Positions 20,704 through 29,136 of a stretch of DNA of 64,000 bases are shown one piece after another. How positions within the stretch are numbered: position 1 is the stretch's first letter; each line of letters begins with the position of its first letter. Made by a program: the position numbers and the translations under genes. The notes under the pieces are model-generated. The model worked only from the letters and a program-made list of their open reading frames with translations, had not been told where the DNA came from and searched no databases. Source of the DNA: an uncultured Bacteroidales bacterium (GTDB taxonomy: Bacteria; Bacteroidota; Bacteroidia; Bacteroidales; Paludibacteraceae); assembly GCA_902780495.1 (NCBI GenBank), contig CACZFM010000011.1, forward strand, positions 1-64,000. The letters are read 5' to 3'.

Positions 20704-21274
20704 GCAGGACCGGGGCAATAAGCATTTCACACTTCGTAACCCTTTCTCGGATAGGATGGGTATTGACCAGTCTATCGCCCACAATGGCGTTTGTCTTACG
20801 GTTGTTCGCAACGAAGGCGACCTTTACACCGTCACTGCTATGCAGGAGACGCTGCGGCTCTCCAATCTGGATGCGCTGCAGGTCGGTGATTGGGTCAATC
20901 TCGAACGCGCCATGTCGATGGATCGCCTTTTGGACGGTCATATCGTCCAGGGCCATGTGGACCAGACGGCCCGCTGTATTGATGTGCATGAGACGGACGG
21001 CAGTTGGTACTATCGCTTCCAATACCTCTCCTCGCCCGATATGATTCAGCGTGGCTATTTCTGCGTGGATAAAGGCAGTGTCGCCATCAATGGCGTCTCG
21101 CTCACAGTCTGCGAACCCGATGTGCAGGGCGATCAGGGCTTTGTCTCGGTCTGCATCATCCCTTATACGCATGAGGTTACCAATTTCCGCTATATGCAGG
21201 TCGGCTCGCTCGTTAATCTGGAGTTTGACATCATTGGCAAGTATCTTGCTCGTATGAATCAATTGTTAAAATAA
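20657..21274 (+). CDS. ribE: Riboflavin synthase, alpha chain
   Basis: Dismutates two 6,7-dimethyl-8-ribityllumazine molecules to riboflavin. 205 aa from ATG 20657 (MFSGIVEAMAQV, the diagnostic start); the longer frame from 20639 is rejected. It has two lumazine-binding repeats, each with the HNGVCLTV / INGVSLTV motif (about 36-43 and 131-138). The start lies 47 nt inside the flippase gene, so translation is probably coupled. Confidence 0.95.
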   Translation: MFSGIVEAMAQVVSIEQDRGNKHFTLRNPFSDRMGIDQSIAHNGVCLTVVRNEGDLYTVTAMQETLRLSNLDALQVGDWVNLERAMSMDRLLDGHIVQGHVDQTARCIDVHETDGSWYYRFQYLSSPDMIQRGYFCVDKGSVAINGVSLTVCEPDVQGDQGFVSVCIIPYTHEVTNFRYMQVGSLVNLEFDIIGKYLARMNQLLK

Positions 21275-21282
21275 TTATATCT

Positions 21283-21867
21283 ATGGACAAAATCAGTTAT
21301 GCTATTGGTCTCTCAATGGGACAAAATCTTCGCAGCAGCGGTGTCACTCGTTTGGAGTATGCCGACCTTGCCAAAGGTATTCAGGATGTGCTGGAAGGAC
21401 AGAAACCGCAAATCACCTACCAGGAGGCGCAGACCATCCTTGGTCAGTTCTTCTCCGAGTTGGAAAGCCGTATTGCCGGTGAGCAGAAAAAGGCGGGTGA
21501 GGATTTCCTTGCCGCCAATGCCAAACGTGCCGAGGTGAAAACCACGCCTTCTGGCTTGCAGTACGAAGTCTTGGAGGCCACCATCGGACAAAAGCCGAAA
21601 GCTACCGACAAAGTGCGCGTGCATTATGAGGGTACGCTCATCGATGGCACGGTTTTTGATAGTTCTTATAAGCGTGGCGAATCCATCTCGTTTGCCCTTA
21701 ATCAGGTCATCAAAGGATGGACGGAAGGCCTGCAGCTTATGTCTGTCGGCTCCAAGTACAAACTCTATATCCCCTATCAGCTGGCGTATGGCGAACAGGG
21801 CGCAGGAGGCTCCATTCCTCCTTATTCAGCGCTTATCTTCACCGTCGAATTGCTGGGCATAGAATAA
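21283..21867 (+). CDS. FKBP-type peptidyl-prolyl isomerase (FklB-like)
   Basis: 194 aa. The N-terminal dimerisation domain (about 1-85; DKISYAIGLSMGQNL) has a long helix and is followed by an FKBP domain (VHYEGTLIDGTVFDSSY, GWTEGLQLMSVGSKYKLYIP, AYGEQGAGGSIPPYSALIF). No signal peptide, so probably cytosolic. It stands directly before a lipoprotein version whose FKBP domain is nearly the same at protein level, pointing to a tandem duplication. Confidence 0.93.
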   Translation: MDKISYAIGLSMGQNLRSSGVTRLEYADLAKGIQDVLEGQKPQITYQEAQTILGQFFSELESRIAGEQKKAGEDFLAANAKRAEVKTTPSGLQYEVLEATIGQKPKATDKVRVHYEGTLIDGTVFDSSYKRGESISFALNQVIKGWTEGLQLMSVGSKYKLYIPYQLAYGEQGAGGSIPPYSALIFTVELLGIE

Positions 21868-21904
21868 ATCATACACTAACCAAATAAAACAAAACAAATT
21901 GAAA

Positions 21905-23161
21905 ATGAAAAAGATTGGATTATTGGCTGTCATTGCTATGGCAATGATTTCCTGCGGTAACACCTATACCGCCAAGCAGATTACGCTTAACGACCGCACC
22001 GACTCTGTCAACTATGCACTGGGTCTCATGAACGGTTCCATGATTAAAATGCAGCAGCTGGCTCAAGACAGCAGCGATGCGGTTATCAACGAGTTCCTCG
22101 GTGCTTTGGAAAAGGCCTATAACGGCAAAACCGAAAAACTGTCCGAAGCGCAGGAGACTGCACGTAACATCGCTTTTGCGGTCAAGGACTTCGAAACCAA
22201 AGGTTTGGCAGAGAACAAGTCTTTCCCCATCAACGAAAAGATTTTCTTCCAGGCGCTTGTTAACGGTCTCTATGAGGATACCACTGTCATGACGCAGGAA
22301 GTGGCTGCCGAGTATTTCCGCTCTATCTACATGACTTCTATGGGCAAGGACTCTGTCCTGGCTGGCAAAACGCTGAAAGCCAAATGCCCTTCGTCTGCAG
22401 CTCCGGTTGTGCTTGCTAATCAGGCAGATAGCGCCAACTATGCGTTCGGTTTCCTTAATGGTTCCGAGGTGAAGATGTATATTCTCGCTTCCGATTCCAC
22501 GGGCGATGACCGCAAGGATTTCATCAAGGAGATGAACAAGTCGCTCAAACTCAAATGCCGTAACCCCCAACTCATGGCGCTGGGACAGAACATCGGTAAG
22601 CTCATCCGTGAACAGGAAGGGGAAGGCCTCGTAGGTATTCCTGGCATGGAAACGCGCATCAATGTCATCCTTCAGGGCTTTGTCAATAGCATGAAAGGTG
22701 CCGAAAAGGACTGGGAACCTGCTGCCGCACAAGCCTATGTACAGCGCACGATGGATGAGATTAAGTATGGCGAAACCCGCCGTCTTGGTGAAGAGTTCCT
22801 GGCTGCTAACGCCCTGAACGACAGCGTCCAAGTCACCGAATCTGGCCTCCAGTACAAGGTCATCAAGATGGGTAATGGCAAGAAACCTTCTGCCACCGAC
22901 AAAGTGCGCGTGCACTACGAGGGAACGCTCATCGACGGCACTGTTTTCGACAGCTCGTATCAGCGCGGCGAACCTACTTCGTTTGGCGTTAATCAGGTCA
23001 TCGCCGGTTGGACCGAAGGCCTCCAACTCATGCCCGTTGGTTCTACCTTCATGTTCTATATCCCGTACAACCTCGCTTATGGCGAACGCGGCGCAGGACA
23101 GCAGATTTCGCCTTACGCTACGCTCATCTTCAAGGTCGAACTCCTTGGCATTGAGAAGTAA
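21905..23161 (+). CDS. FKBP-type peptidyl-prolyl isomerase lipoprotein with doubled N-terminal domain
   Basis: 418 aa from ATG 21905. A lipoprotein signal peptide ends at Cys17 (AMISC), placing the protein in the periplasm or on the outer membrane. It contains two copies of the FKBP N-terminal helical domain (DSVNYALGLMNGSMIKM and DSANYAFGFLNGSEVKM, about 32 and 180), then one FKBP domain (VHYEGTLIDGTVFDSSY). Standard FkpA/Mip proteins have one such domain, so this is an internal duplication. Likely a folding helper for exported proteins. Confidence 0.9.
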   Translation: MKKIGLLAVIAMAMISCGNTYTAKQITLNDRTDSVNYALGLMNGSMIKMQQLAQDSSDAVINEFLGALEKAYNGKTEKLSEAQETARNIAFAVKDFETKGLAENKSFPINEKIFFQALVNGLYEDTTVMTQEVAAEYFRSIYMTSMGKDSVLAGKTLKAKCPSSAAPVVLANQADSANYAFGFLNGSEVKMYILASDSTGDDRKDFIKEMNKSLKLKCRNPQLMALGQNIGKLIREQEGEGLVGIPGMETRINVILQGFVNSMKGAEKDWEPAAAQAYVQRTMDEIKYGETRRLGEEFLAANALNDSVQVTESGLQYKVIKMGNGKKPSATDKVRVHYEGTLIDGTVFDSSYQRGEPTSFGVNQVIAGWTEGLQLMPVGSTFMFYIPYNLAYGERGAGQQISPYATLIFKVELLGIEK

Positions 23162-23189
23162 CGCTCGCTTGCTGTAAGCACTTGCCGAA

Positions 23190-24689
23190 ATGGGAATTAT
23201 AGCCCGTCAGAGTATTAAAGGAACCATCGTCACCTATATCGGGGTGGCGGTGGGTTTCCTTACCACCTTCTTCGTCCTCACGCGTTTCCTGACGGCGGAG
23301 GAGATTGGTCTGGCGCGCGTCTTGTTGGATGCGGCTACGCTCTTCATCGGCTTGGCCCAACTCGGCACATCGGCTTCGGTCATTCGTTTCTTCCCCTATT
23401 TCCGCACGCCTCAACAGCCCGCATCGCACGGATTTTTCTTCTGGACCATGCTGGTGCCATTGGTCGGCTTTATCGTTTTTGCACTCATTTATCATGCCTG
23501 CCATGTGCCGCTTGCGGCGTGGTTCTCCGAGAAATCGCCGCTGTTTGTGGACTATTATTATGCCGTCCTGCCGATTGCTTTTTTCATGCTCTACCAGACG
23601 GTTTTCGAGACTTGCTCCAATGTCCTCATGCGTATTGTCGTGCCGCGTGCCGTGCGCGAGGTCTTGGTGCGCATAGGTCTCTTGGTCTGCTATCTCTTGT
23701 ATGCGTTCCGTGTCTTGTCGTTGGATGGCTTTGTGTTGGCGTTGTGCATCAATTATGCGGTGGCGGCGGTGGTTAATGTGGCGTATGTCTTTGCCGTAGG
23801 CCATATCTCCTTGCGCCCAGACTGGGCCTTTCTCCGTGCCAATCGTCCCTTGGTGCGCCGCTATCTGCTTTACACGGCTTTCTTGCTGGTCTCCGCATTG
23901 GCCTCTGTTGTTGCACCTACGCTCTCTTCCTTCTTCTTGACGGCAAAGATGGGACTGTCTTATACCGGCGTTTTCGCTATCGCTACCTATATGGCGGTCA
24001 TGGTCTCTATCCCTTATCGCTCGCTCACGGCTATCGCTTCACCTCAGTTGGCGGATGCCCTCAAGCGCAATGCCCGTCAGGAGGCGGCAGCACTCTTGCA
24101 GCAGGTCACTGGCAATGCCCTCTTGGTCGGATGCCTCGTTTTTCTGCTTTTGTGGCTGAACATAGACCTTATATATACATTGCTCCCCAACGGTGCTACG
24201 TATGCCGTCGCCCGGCGCGAGGTCTTTATCTTGGCGCTTAGTCAGTTGTTGTTGGCAACTTTCTCTTTCTCGGTTATGTTGCTCAATTACAGCCGTTTCT
24301 ATGGCTTCTCGCTCCTTTTCTCGTTTGTCCTCACGGCGCTTGCGGTGGTGTTTAATAATATGCTCATCCCTGTTTGCGGCATGACGGGCGCGGCGCTCAG
24401 CAACCTCGGCTCGTACGCGGTCTATTTTGCTTTGGTCATTTTGGCACTTGTCGGCTTGTGCCGTATCTCACCTTTCTCACGAACGCAACTCTGGACGCTT
24501 GTCTTGTTTGTGGCGGTCCTTGTGTGTAATTATCTCATTCTCTGTCTCTTGCCTTGCGCGGCAGGAGGATGGGGCAGTCTCCTTCGCACCCTTCTCTTAG
24601 GGGGCGGCTTTGCGGGTTTGGCTTATTGTCTCTCTTTGTCTCCTCAACTCAATGCGTTACTTCGTTCGCTTTTCGTATCGCGGCACTGA
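23190..24689 (+). CDS. Second polysaccharide flippase (Wzx-like)
   Basis: 499 aa and about 14 membrane segments. Begins GIIARQSIKGTIVTYIGVAVGFLTTFFVLTRFL when read in pieces, typical of Bacteroidota lipopolysaccharide-type flippases. It shares only the fold with the flippase at 19252. The last 38 nt overlap truA. The substrate cannot be told from sequence. Confidence 0.85.
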   Translation: MGIIARQSIKGTIVTYIGVAVGFLTTFFVLTRFLTAEEIGLARVLLDAATLFIGLAQLGTSASVIRFFPYFRTPQQPASHGFFFWTMLVPLVGFIVFALIYHACHVPLAAWFSEKSPLFVDYYYAVLPIAFFMLYQTVFETCSNVLMRIVVPRAVREVLVRIGLLVCYLLYAFRVLSLDGFVLALCINYAVAAVVNVAYVFAVGHISLRPDWAFLRANRPLVRRYLLYTAFLLVSALASVVAPTLSSFFLTAKMGLSYTGVFAIATYMAVMVSIPYRSLTAIASPQLADALKRNARQEAAALLQQVTGNALLVGCLVFLLLWLNIDLIYTLLPNGATYAVARREVFILALSQLLLATFSFSVMLLNYSRFYGFSLLFSFVLTALAVVFNNMLIPVCGMTGAALSNLGSYAVYFALVILALVGLCRISPFSRTQLWTLVLFVAVLVCNYLILCLLPCAAGGWGSLLRTLLLGGGFAGLAYCLSLSPQLNALLRSLFVSRH

Positions 24690-25386
24690 TTTCCACGGTT
24701 CGCAGTCCCAGCCGAATGCTGTAACGGTGCAGCAGACCATGGAAGAGGCTTTTTCCCTTGTCTTGCGTACGCCGGTCGCACTCGTTTTCGCGGGGCGCAC
24801 CGATGCCGGAGTACATGCCCGCGTCATGGTGGCGCATTTTGATTTCCCCGATTCGTTGGACGAACGCTTGCACCGTCTCGCCGAGAGACTCAATAGCCTT
24901 TTGCCTGCATCCATCGCTATTTATGACATCTGGCAGGTGCCGGATAGCCTCCATGCACGTTTCTCTGCCCTTTCGCGAACCTATGAGTATGTCGTTTGTC
25001 TGCGCAAGGACCCGTTCTGGGTCGGTCGTGCCGCGCGTGTGGCGCCCGATATGGATTTTGAGGCGATGAACCGTGCCGCACAGGTCTTGCTGGGGACGCA
25101 TGATTTCTCTTCTTTCTGCCGCACGCAGACCGATGTGCAGACCAAGGTTTGCACCCTTACCGAGGCGCAGTGGCAGCAGGTAGGTGATGTTTGGGTTTTT
25201 CGTATCACGGCGAATCGTTTCTTGCGCAATATGGTTCGCGCGGTGGTAGGCACTTTGTTTGAGGTGGGGCGTCATCGCATGACGCAGCAGGCGTTTGCGG
25301 ATGTCTTGGAAGCGTGCGACCGCACCTGTGCCGGTCAGTCTGCCCCGCCCGAAGCCCTCTACCTCACCCAAATCCTTTATCCTTAA
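24652..25386 (+). CDS. truA: tRNA pseudouridine(38-40) synthase
   Basis: 244 aa from ATG 24652 (MRYFVRFSYRGTDFHGSQSQ). The catalytic Asp51 is in FAGRTDAGVHA. Further TruA blocks are DFSSFCRTQ and FLRNMVRAVVGTLFEVG. It makes pseudouridine in the anticodon arm. Its stop codon (25384-25386) lies inside the first unit of the 8-nt repeat array that follows. Confidence 0.96.
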   Translation: MRYFVRFSYRGTDFHGSQSQPNAVTVQQTMEEAFSLVLRTPVALVFAGRTDAGVHARVMVAHFDFPDSLDERLHRLAERLNSLLPASIAIYDIWQVPDSLHARFSALSRTYEYVVCLRKDPFWVGRAARVAPDMDFEAMNRAAQVLLGTHDFSSFCRTQTDVQTKVCTLTEAQWQQVGDVWVFRITANRFLRNMVRAVVGTLFEVGRHRMTQQAFADVLEACDRTCAGQSAPPEALYLTQILYP

Positions 25387-25468
25387 TTCCTTAATTCTTT
25401 AATTCTTTAATTCTTTAACTCTTTAACTCTTTAACTCCTTAACTCTTTAACTCTTTAACTCTTTAACT
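25381..25468. repeat. 8-nt tandem repeat array 1 (11 units)
   Basis: Eleven head-to-tail units of CTTTAACT or its variants CTTTAATT, CCTTAACT and CCTTAATT, ending in CCCGAATG. Each unit contains the palindrome TTAA and so a TAA on both strands. Because 8 is not a multiple of 3, successive units close successive reading frames. The truA stop codon is the TAA of the first unit. Confidence 0.95.
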
Positions 25469-25653
25469 CCCGAATGACTATTAGGTTATTATTGCGTTAT
25501 TATTGGGTGATTATTGGGTTATTATTAGGCTATTAAGCCAACGAAAAGCAGAGAAAAGCATACTAAAGGACAGAAAACAATAGTCCAACTAGTCGAACTA
25601 GAACACTAGTCCTGCTAAGCGAACAATAAATCTGCAAAAAAACTGCATATTTA
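25469..25653. repeat. Array tail: TTATTATTGGG repeats and conserved AT-rich segment
   Basis: Starts CCCGAATGAC, then three to four degenerate copies of a 12-nt unit (GTTATTATTGGG), then GGCTATTAAGCC and AACGAAAAGCAGAG. A shorter copy of the same tail follows array 2 at 26510-26578. The last part (from 25582) resembles the region upstream of the gene at 46564. No coding frame is seen. Confidence 0.8.
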
Positions 25654-25685
25654 TTTGGTTATCTCAAAAAAAACCACTACCTTTG
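25654..25685 (+). promoter_or_regulatory. Promoter of the antitoxin/zeta-like pair
   Basis: TTTG 25654-25657, 20 nt, TACCTTTG 25678-25685. The transcript would begin about 20 nt before the ATG at 25712, which is why that start is chosen. Confidence 0.85.
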
Positions 25686-25711
25686 CACCGAATTTCAAAA
25701 CAACACTGGTC

Positions 25712-25924
25712 ATGAGTAAAGCAGAAAAGTTGGAAAATGAGGCGATTGAGCGGCTTACGAAGGGCGGACCGTCGGGAGAGTACCGTTCTGCACGCAGGGC
25801 GAATATACCGGTAACGGTGGTGCGCAGAAATACCATCTATCGTGTTACGAATGAAGAGTGTGTCCCTATCGGAAAAGTCGAGGCAGCGGTCAAAGTGACA
25901 CAGAAGGTCTATAAACTGAGCTGA
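25712..25924 (+). CDS. Small antitoxin-like protein preceding a zeta-like kinase
   Basis: 70 aa from ATG 25712; the frame to 25655 runs through the promoter. The N-terminal part is helical and charged (SKAEKLENEAIERLTKGG), the C-terminal part strand-like (IPVTVVRRNTIYRVTNEE). It sits 4 nt upstream of a zeta-toxin-like gene under one promoter, the usual antitoxin position. No firm family assignment; the antitoxin role is inferred from position and size. Confidence 0.65.
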   Translation: MSKAEKLENEAIERLTKGGPSGEYRSARRANIPVTVVRRNTIYRVTNEECVPIGKVEAAVKVTQKVYKLS

Positions 25925-25928
25925 ACCG

Positions 25929-26423
25929 ATGAAGGTGAGGCGGCTGCGCATATTGGCGGGACCGAATGGGTCGGGAAAATCTTCGGTGTATAGCAAGTTG
26001 AAGCAGACAAAAGATTTCCATTGGGGCATTTTTGTGAATGCTGATGAGATGGAGAAATTGTTCCGTGAGAATGGCGGTTTGGATGTTAGGCAGTATGGTG
26101 TTGATGATTTTCCTTGGGAGGTTTTCAAACGGGAGTATCAGCCTTTTTATGTAGCCACGTCATCTCCTGATATCAATATCGGGCGTGTGGCGGCGAGGGT
26201 TCGGAATGGGGGACATAATGTGCCGGCAAATAAAATCAGGTCGCGTTATGTACGTTCTTTGAATAATTTGCGGGATGCTGTCCGTCTTTCGGACAGGGCG
26301 TATATTTTTGATAATAGTACATCGGCATATAAATGGATTGCCGAGTATGATGCTCGGACGGGGGATTTGGCGTTGCGTGCGGACGAAGTCCCCACCTGGG
26401 TGGTCAGATATCTGTTGCAGTAA
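25929..26423 (+). pseudogene. Zeta-toxin-like P-loop kinase, apparently internally deleted
   Basis: 164 aa, intact frame. Walker A GPNGSGKSS at 11-19, then FVNADEME. After that it jumps from DDFPWEVFKREYQPFY to VATSSPDINIGRVAARV. Full-length relatives that I recall are about 220-230 aa and carry between these two points a segment with the SFSFETVMS-like substrate and catalytic strand. That block is missing here, while the C-terminal part (NGGHNVPANKIRSRYVRSLNNL, YIFDNS) is well kept. It is therefore probably an inactive remnant, though in frame and possibly translated. Confidence 0.65.
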
Positions 26424-26429
26424 TTCACC

Positions 26430-26509
26430 CCTTAACTCTTTAACTCTTTAACTCCTTAATTCTTTAACTCCTTAACTCTTTAATTCTTTAATTCTTTAAC
26501 TCTTTAACT
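26430..26509. repeat. 8-nt tandem repeat array 2 (10 units)
   Basis: Ten units of the CTTTAACT family, starting 6 nt after the stop of the zeta-like gene and ending in CCCGAATG as array 1 does. Confidence 0.95.
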
Positions 26510-26640
26510 CCCGAATGACCTTTAGGTTATTATTGGGTGATTATTAGGCTATTAAGCCAACGAAAAGCAGAGGAAAGCCAGAGAACCCCCCAACGAAACC
26601 CCAAGAAACAGCAAAAACTCCTCGCTTTTTTCAAAATTCT
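26510..26640. repeat. Second copy of the array tail
   Basis: CCCGAATGAC, TTAGGTTATTATTGGGTGAT, then TATTAGGCTATTAAGCC and AACGAAAAGCAGAG match 25469-25556 with fewer TTATTATTGGG units. Beyond about 26580 the two regions diverge. No gene is seen. Confidence 0.8.
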
Positions 26641-26650
26641 TACAAAAATA

Positions 26651-26682
26651 TTTGGATTTTTGTGAAAAAACCACTACCTTTG
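26651..26682 (+). promoter_or_regulatory. Promoter of the DUF4143 ATPase gene
   Basis: TTTG 26651-26654, 20 nt, TACCTTTG 26675-26682. The bases around the -7 box and early transcript (CCACTACCTTTGCACCGAAT) equal those of the promoter at 25654. Confidence 0.85.
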
Positions 26683-26735
26683 CACCGAATTTTGTGATAA
26701 TTACTACAAAAACATACTTAAAAATGTGACGGATT

Positions 26736-28070
26736 ATGCTTAAACGAAAGATTGATAGCTATTTGCGTGATTGGCTTGCAAGGCCTGAGCATAAACCCCT
26801 TATCATTCGAGGGGCCAGACAAGTGGGAAAGACCGAGTCGGTGAGGTTTTTTGCTAAACAGTATTTTGCCAATGTTGTGGAAATCAATTTCGCACTCCAG
26901 AAAGCCTATCGTTCTATTTTTGACGATGGATATGAGGTGGATAGGATTATTAAGAACATCTCTTTGCTCAATCCTGCTTGCCGGTTTGAGGAGGGGAGAA
27001 CCCTGCTTTTCTTCGATGAGTTGCAGGACTGCCCTGATTGTGCCACTTCGCTTAAGAGTTTTGCACAGGACGGACGGTATGAGGTGATTTGTTCTGGCTC
27101 TTTGTTGGGCTTGCATTATGCGCGGATTGAGTCCAATGCTGTGGGGTATAAAGAGGATTTTGAGATGCACTCAATGGATTTTGAGGAGTTCCTATGGGCA
27201 AAAGGATATGGGGAGGATAAGATAGACGATCTGTATGACCATCTGGTGCAACGGAAACCTTTTTCGGACTTGGAATTGGAGGTCTATTTCTCGTTGTTCA
27301 ACGATTATATGATTGTTGGCGGAATGCCGGCGGTGGTGGACAGGTTTGTCCGGCAGGGGAATTTTTCGGGGGTATTGCAGTTGCAGAGGCAGTTGCACGC
27401 TGATTATGAGGAGGATATCACTAAGTATACCGTCGGATTAGACCAGACAAGGGTATTGGCAGTGTACCGTCATCTTTCTGTTTTCCTCGCGCAGGAGAAT
27501 AAGAAATTTCGGATTACCCAAATCGCACATGGCGCGCGAAATCGCGAGTATGTTGGTTGTGTGGAGTGGTTGCAGAATGCGGGTATTGTCAATGTTTGTT
27601 ATTGTCTGTCCCAATTGCAGTTGCCTTTGAGGGGAAATTATAACCCGGTGAATTATAAACTTTATTATCGGGATACGGGATTGTTGATAGCTTCTTTGGA
27701 TGAAGAGGTGCAGAATGATTTGAGGATGAACCGTAATTTTGGCACCTATAAGGGGGGATTGTATGAGAATATCGTGGCGGATATGTTGGTCAAGCAGGGT
27801 TATCAGTTGTATTTTTATCGTAATGAGACTTCAACTTTGGAGATGGATTTCTTTGTCAGGGATGCAGAGTCGTTGATTCCTGTGGAGGTGAAGGCGAAGG
27901 ATAATGCTACGCCATCGCTTAACAGGTTGGTGGATAGCGATGTCTATGCAGATATACGTTATGGCATCAAGTTGTGCCGCAAGAACATTGGGTTTAATGG
28001 CAAGTTCCTTACTTTGCCTTACTTCCTCACATTCCTTCTTCGTCGCTCCCTTACCTCTTTACCTCTTTAA
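26736..28070 (+). CDS. AAA ATPase with DUF4143 domain
   Basis: 444 aa. The N-terminal AAA_14 P-loop domain has Walker A GARQVGKT (26-33) and Walker B LLFFDELQDCP (about 89-99). The DUF4143 C-terminal half has a nuclease-like core (GGLYENIVADML, EMDFFVRD, PVEVKAK). Such proteins are common in Bacteroidota accessory DNA; their targets are unknown. The last residues (RRSLTSLPL) and the stop are encoded by repeat array 3, so the array has replaced or extended the native end. Confidence 0.88.
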   Translation: MLKRKIDSYLRDWLARPEHKPLIIRGARQVGKTESVRFFAKQYFANVVEINFALQKAYRSIFDDGYEVDRIIKNISLLNPACRFEEGRTLLFFDELQDCPDCATSLKSFAQDGRYEVICSGSLLGLHYARIESNAVGYKEDFEMHSMDFEEFLWAKGYGEDKIDDLYDHLVQRKPFSDLELEVYFSLFNDYMIVGGMPAVVDRFVRQGNFSGVLQLQRQLHADYEEDITKYTVGLDQTRVLAVYRHLSVFLAQENKKFRITQIAHGARNREYVGCVEWLQNAGIVNVCYCLSQLQLPLRGNYNPVNYKLYYRDTGLLIASLDEEVQNDLRMNRNFGTYKGGLYENIVADMLVKQGYQLYFYRNETSTLEMDFFVRDAESLIPVEVKAKDNATPSLNRLVDSDVYADIRYGIKLCRKNIGFNGKFLTLPYFLTFLLRRSLTSLPL

Positions 28071-28112
28071 CTCCTTAATTCTTTAATTCTTTAATTCTTT
28101 ACCTCTTACCTC
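28049..28112. repeat. 8-nt tandem repeat array 3 (about 8 units)
   Basis: Units CCTTACCT, CTTTACCT, CTTTAACT, CCTTAATT, CTTTAATT and others, more degenerate than the other arrays. It overlaps the last codons and stop (28068-28070) of the DUF4143 gene. Confidence 0.85.
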
Positions 28113-28165
28113 TTCACTTTGAAACCAATACGTTACGAATTTTCTTAAAAAAACTTCCAAAAAAA

Positions 28166-28197
28166 TTTGGTCAGTCCAAAAAAAAGTTGTACCTTTG
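28166..28197 (+). promoter_or_regulatory. Promoter of the ORF6N gene
   Basis: TTTG 28166-28169, 20 nt, TACCTTTG 28190-28197. It leaves an unusually long leader of about 190 nt before the start codon at 28396. Confidence 0.85.
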
Positions 28198-28203
28198 CAC
28201 TTG

Positions 28204-28395
28204 ATTTCGAAAGTACCAACGGCTAATGACACTATTTTCGACATATAAGGCTTTGATTTATACCCACATGGTATCCCTACATGGTCTGTCCATGTCGGCT
28301 GCGGTCCTTGTCGGGTCGCAGTTTGTTTTGATATAGGGGTATGCATTGGCCGAAATGCGAATGGACGCGAAGAGGAAAACCATAAACTAACTGAA
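28204..28395 (+). other. Long structured leader of the ORF6N gene
   Basis: About 190 nt of untranslated sequence. It contains a hairpin CTGCGGTCC-TTGTC-GGGTCGCAG (9 bp with two G-U pairs) and repeated CATGG/ATGG segments. No known riboswitch is recognised. It could hold a regulatory RNA structure or a binding site for the encoded DNA-binding protein. Confidence 0.4.
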
Positions 28396-29049
28396 ATGCC
28401 AAAGAAAACCGACATAGCAAACCAACAATTGATGACTATTGAGCCGATGCGGGTGCAGCAGATGATTCATAGCATCCGTGGCGAGCGTGTCATCCTCGAT
28501 AGCGACCTTGCTGTGTTGTATGGTGTGGAGACAAAAAATTTGAAACGTCAAGTCAAACGTAATCGTACGCGCTTTCCGGAAGATTTTATGCTGGAATTGA
28601 CTCGTGAGGAGTATAATTCTTTAAGGTGCCAAAATGGCACCATAGAAAATGGACGTGGGGCGCATAGTAAGTATTTGTCGTATGCGTTTACTGAAAACGG
28701 AGTGGCGATGTTAAGTAGCGTGTTAACTTCTGAAACTGCGGTGCAAGTGAATATACAGATTATGCGTGCTTTCACGATGATGCGTAAAACGTTGGCTGCT
28801 CTTACTCAAACAGAAAAAAGGCAAGAACAATTAGAATTGAAAATGGAGCGTTTGAGCAATTATGTGGAGGATATTTTACGAGATCAGAATGATATAAATG
28901 ATGAAGTGAGTGCACAGATGGATGCTATCAGCCAATCACTTGTGGAATTGTCGGTAAAAGTAGATGATTGGAATGGCAAGAAACGCGAACCTCTTCCTGA
29001 AATTGGTTACGCCGCCACCGAGCGCCGTCGCAAAGCAGACAAGGAATAG
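28396..29049 (+). CDS. ORF6N-domain DNA-binding protein
   Basis: 217 aa. The ORF6N domain spans about 15-110 (IHSIRGERVILDSDLAVLYGV, NRTRFPEDFMLELTREEY, AFTENGVAMLSSVL). It is followed by a coiled coil (about 135-190) and a basic tail (ERRRKADKE). Such proteins come from phage and mobile regions and are thought to bind DNA. It lies among toxin-antitoxin-like cassettes, but no partner gene is visible within the same operon apart from the giant gene 87 nt downstream. Confidence 0.88.
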   Translation: MPKKTDIANQQLMTIEPMRVQQMIHSIRGERVILDSDLAVLYGVETKNLKRQVKRNRTRFPEDFMLELTREEYNSLRCQNGTIENGRGAHSKYLSYAFTENGVAMLSSVLTSETAVQVNIQIMRAFTMMRKTLAALTQTEKRQEQLELKMERLSNYVEDILRDQNDINDEVSAQMDAISQSLVELSVKVDDWNGKKREPLPEIGYAATERRRKADKE

Positions 29050-29136
29050 GCTATCCTCAGCTGCCCGCAAGGCAGTGACTAATATATATAATGACAAAAA
29101 AACTATTATTATTAACAACTTAAAAACTTTAATGAC

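Noticed and set aside
21920..23026. 368-codon minus-strand frame
   Set aside because: Antisense to the FKBP lipoprotein gene; no homology recognised.
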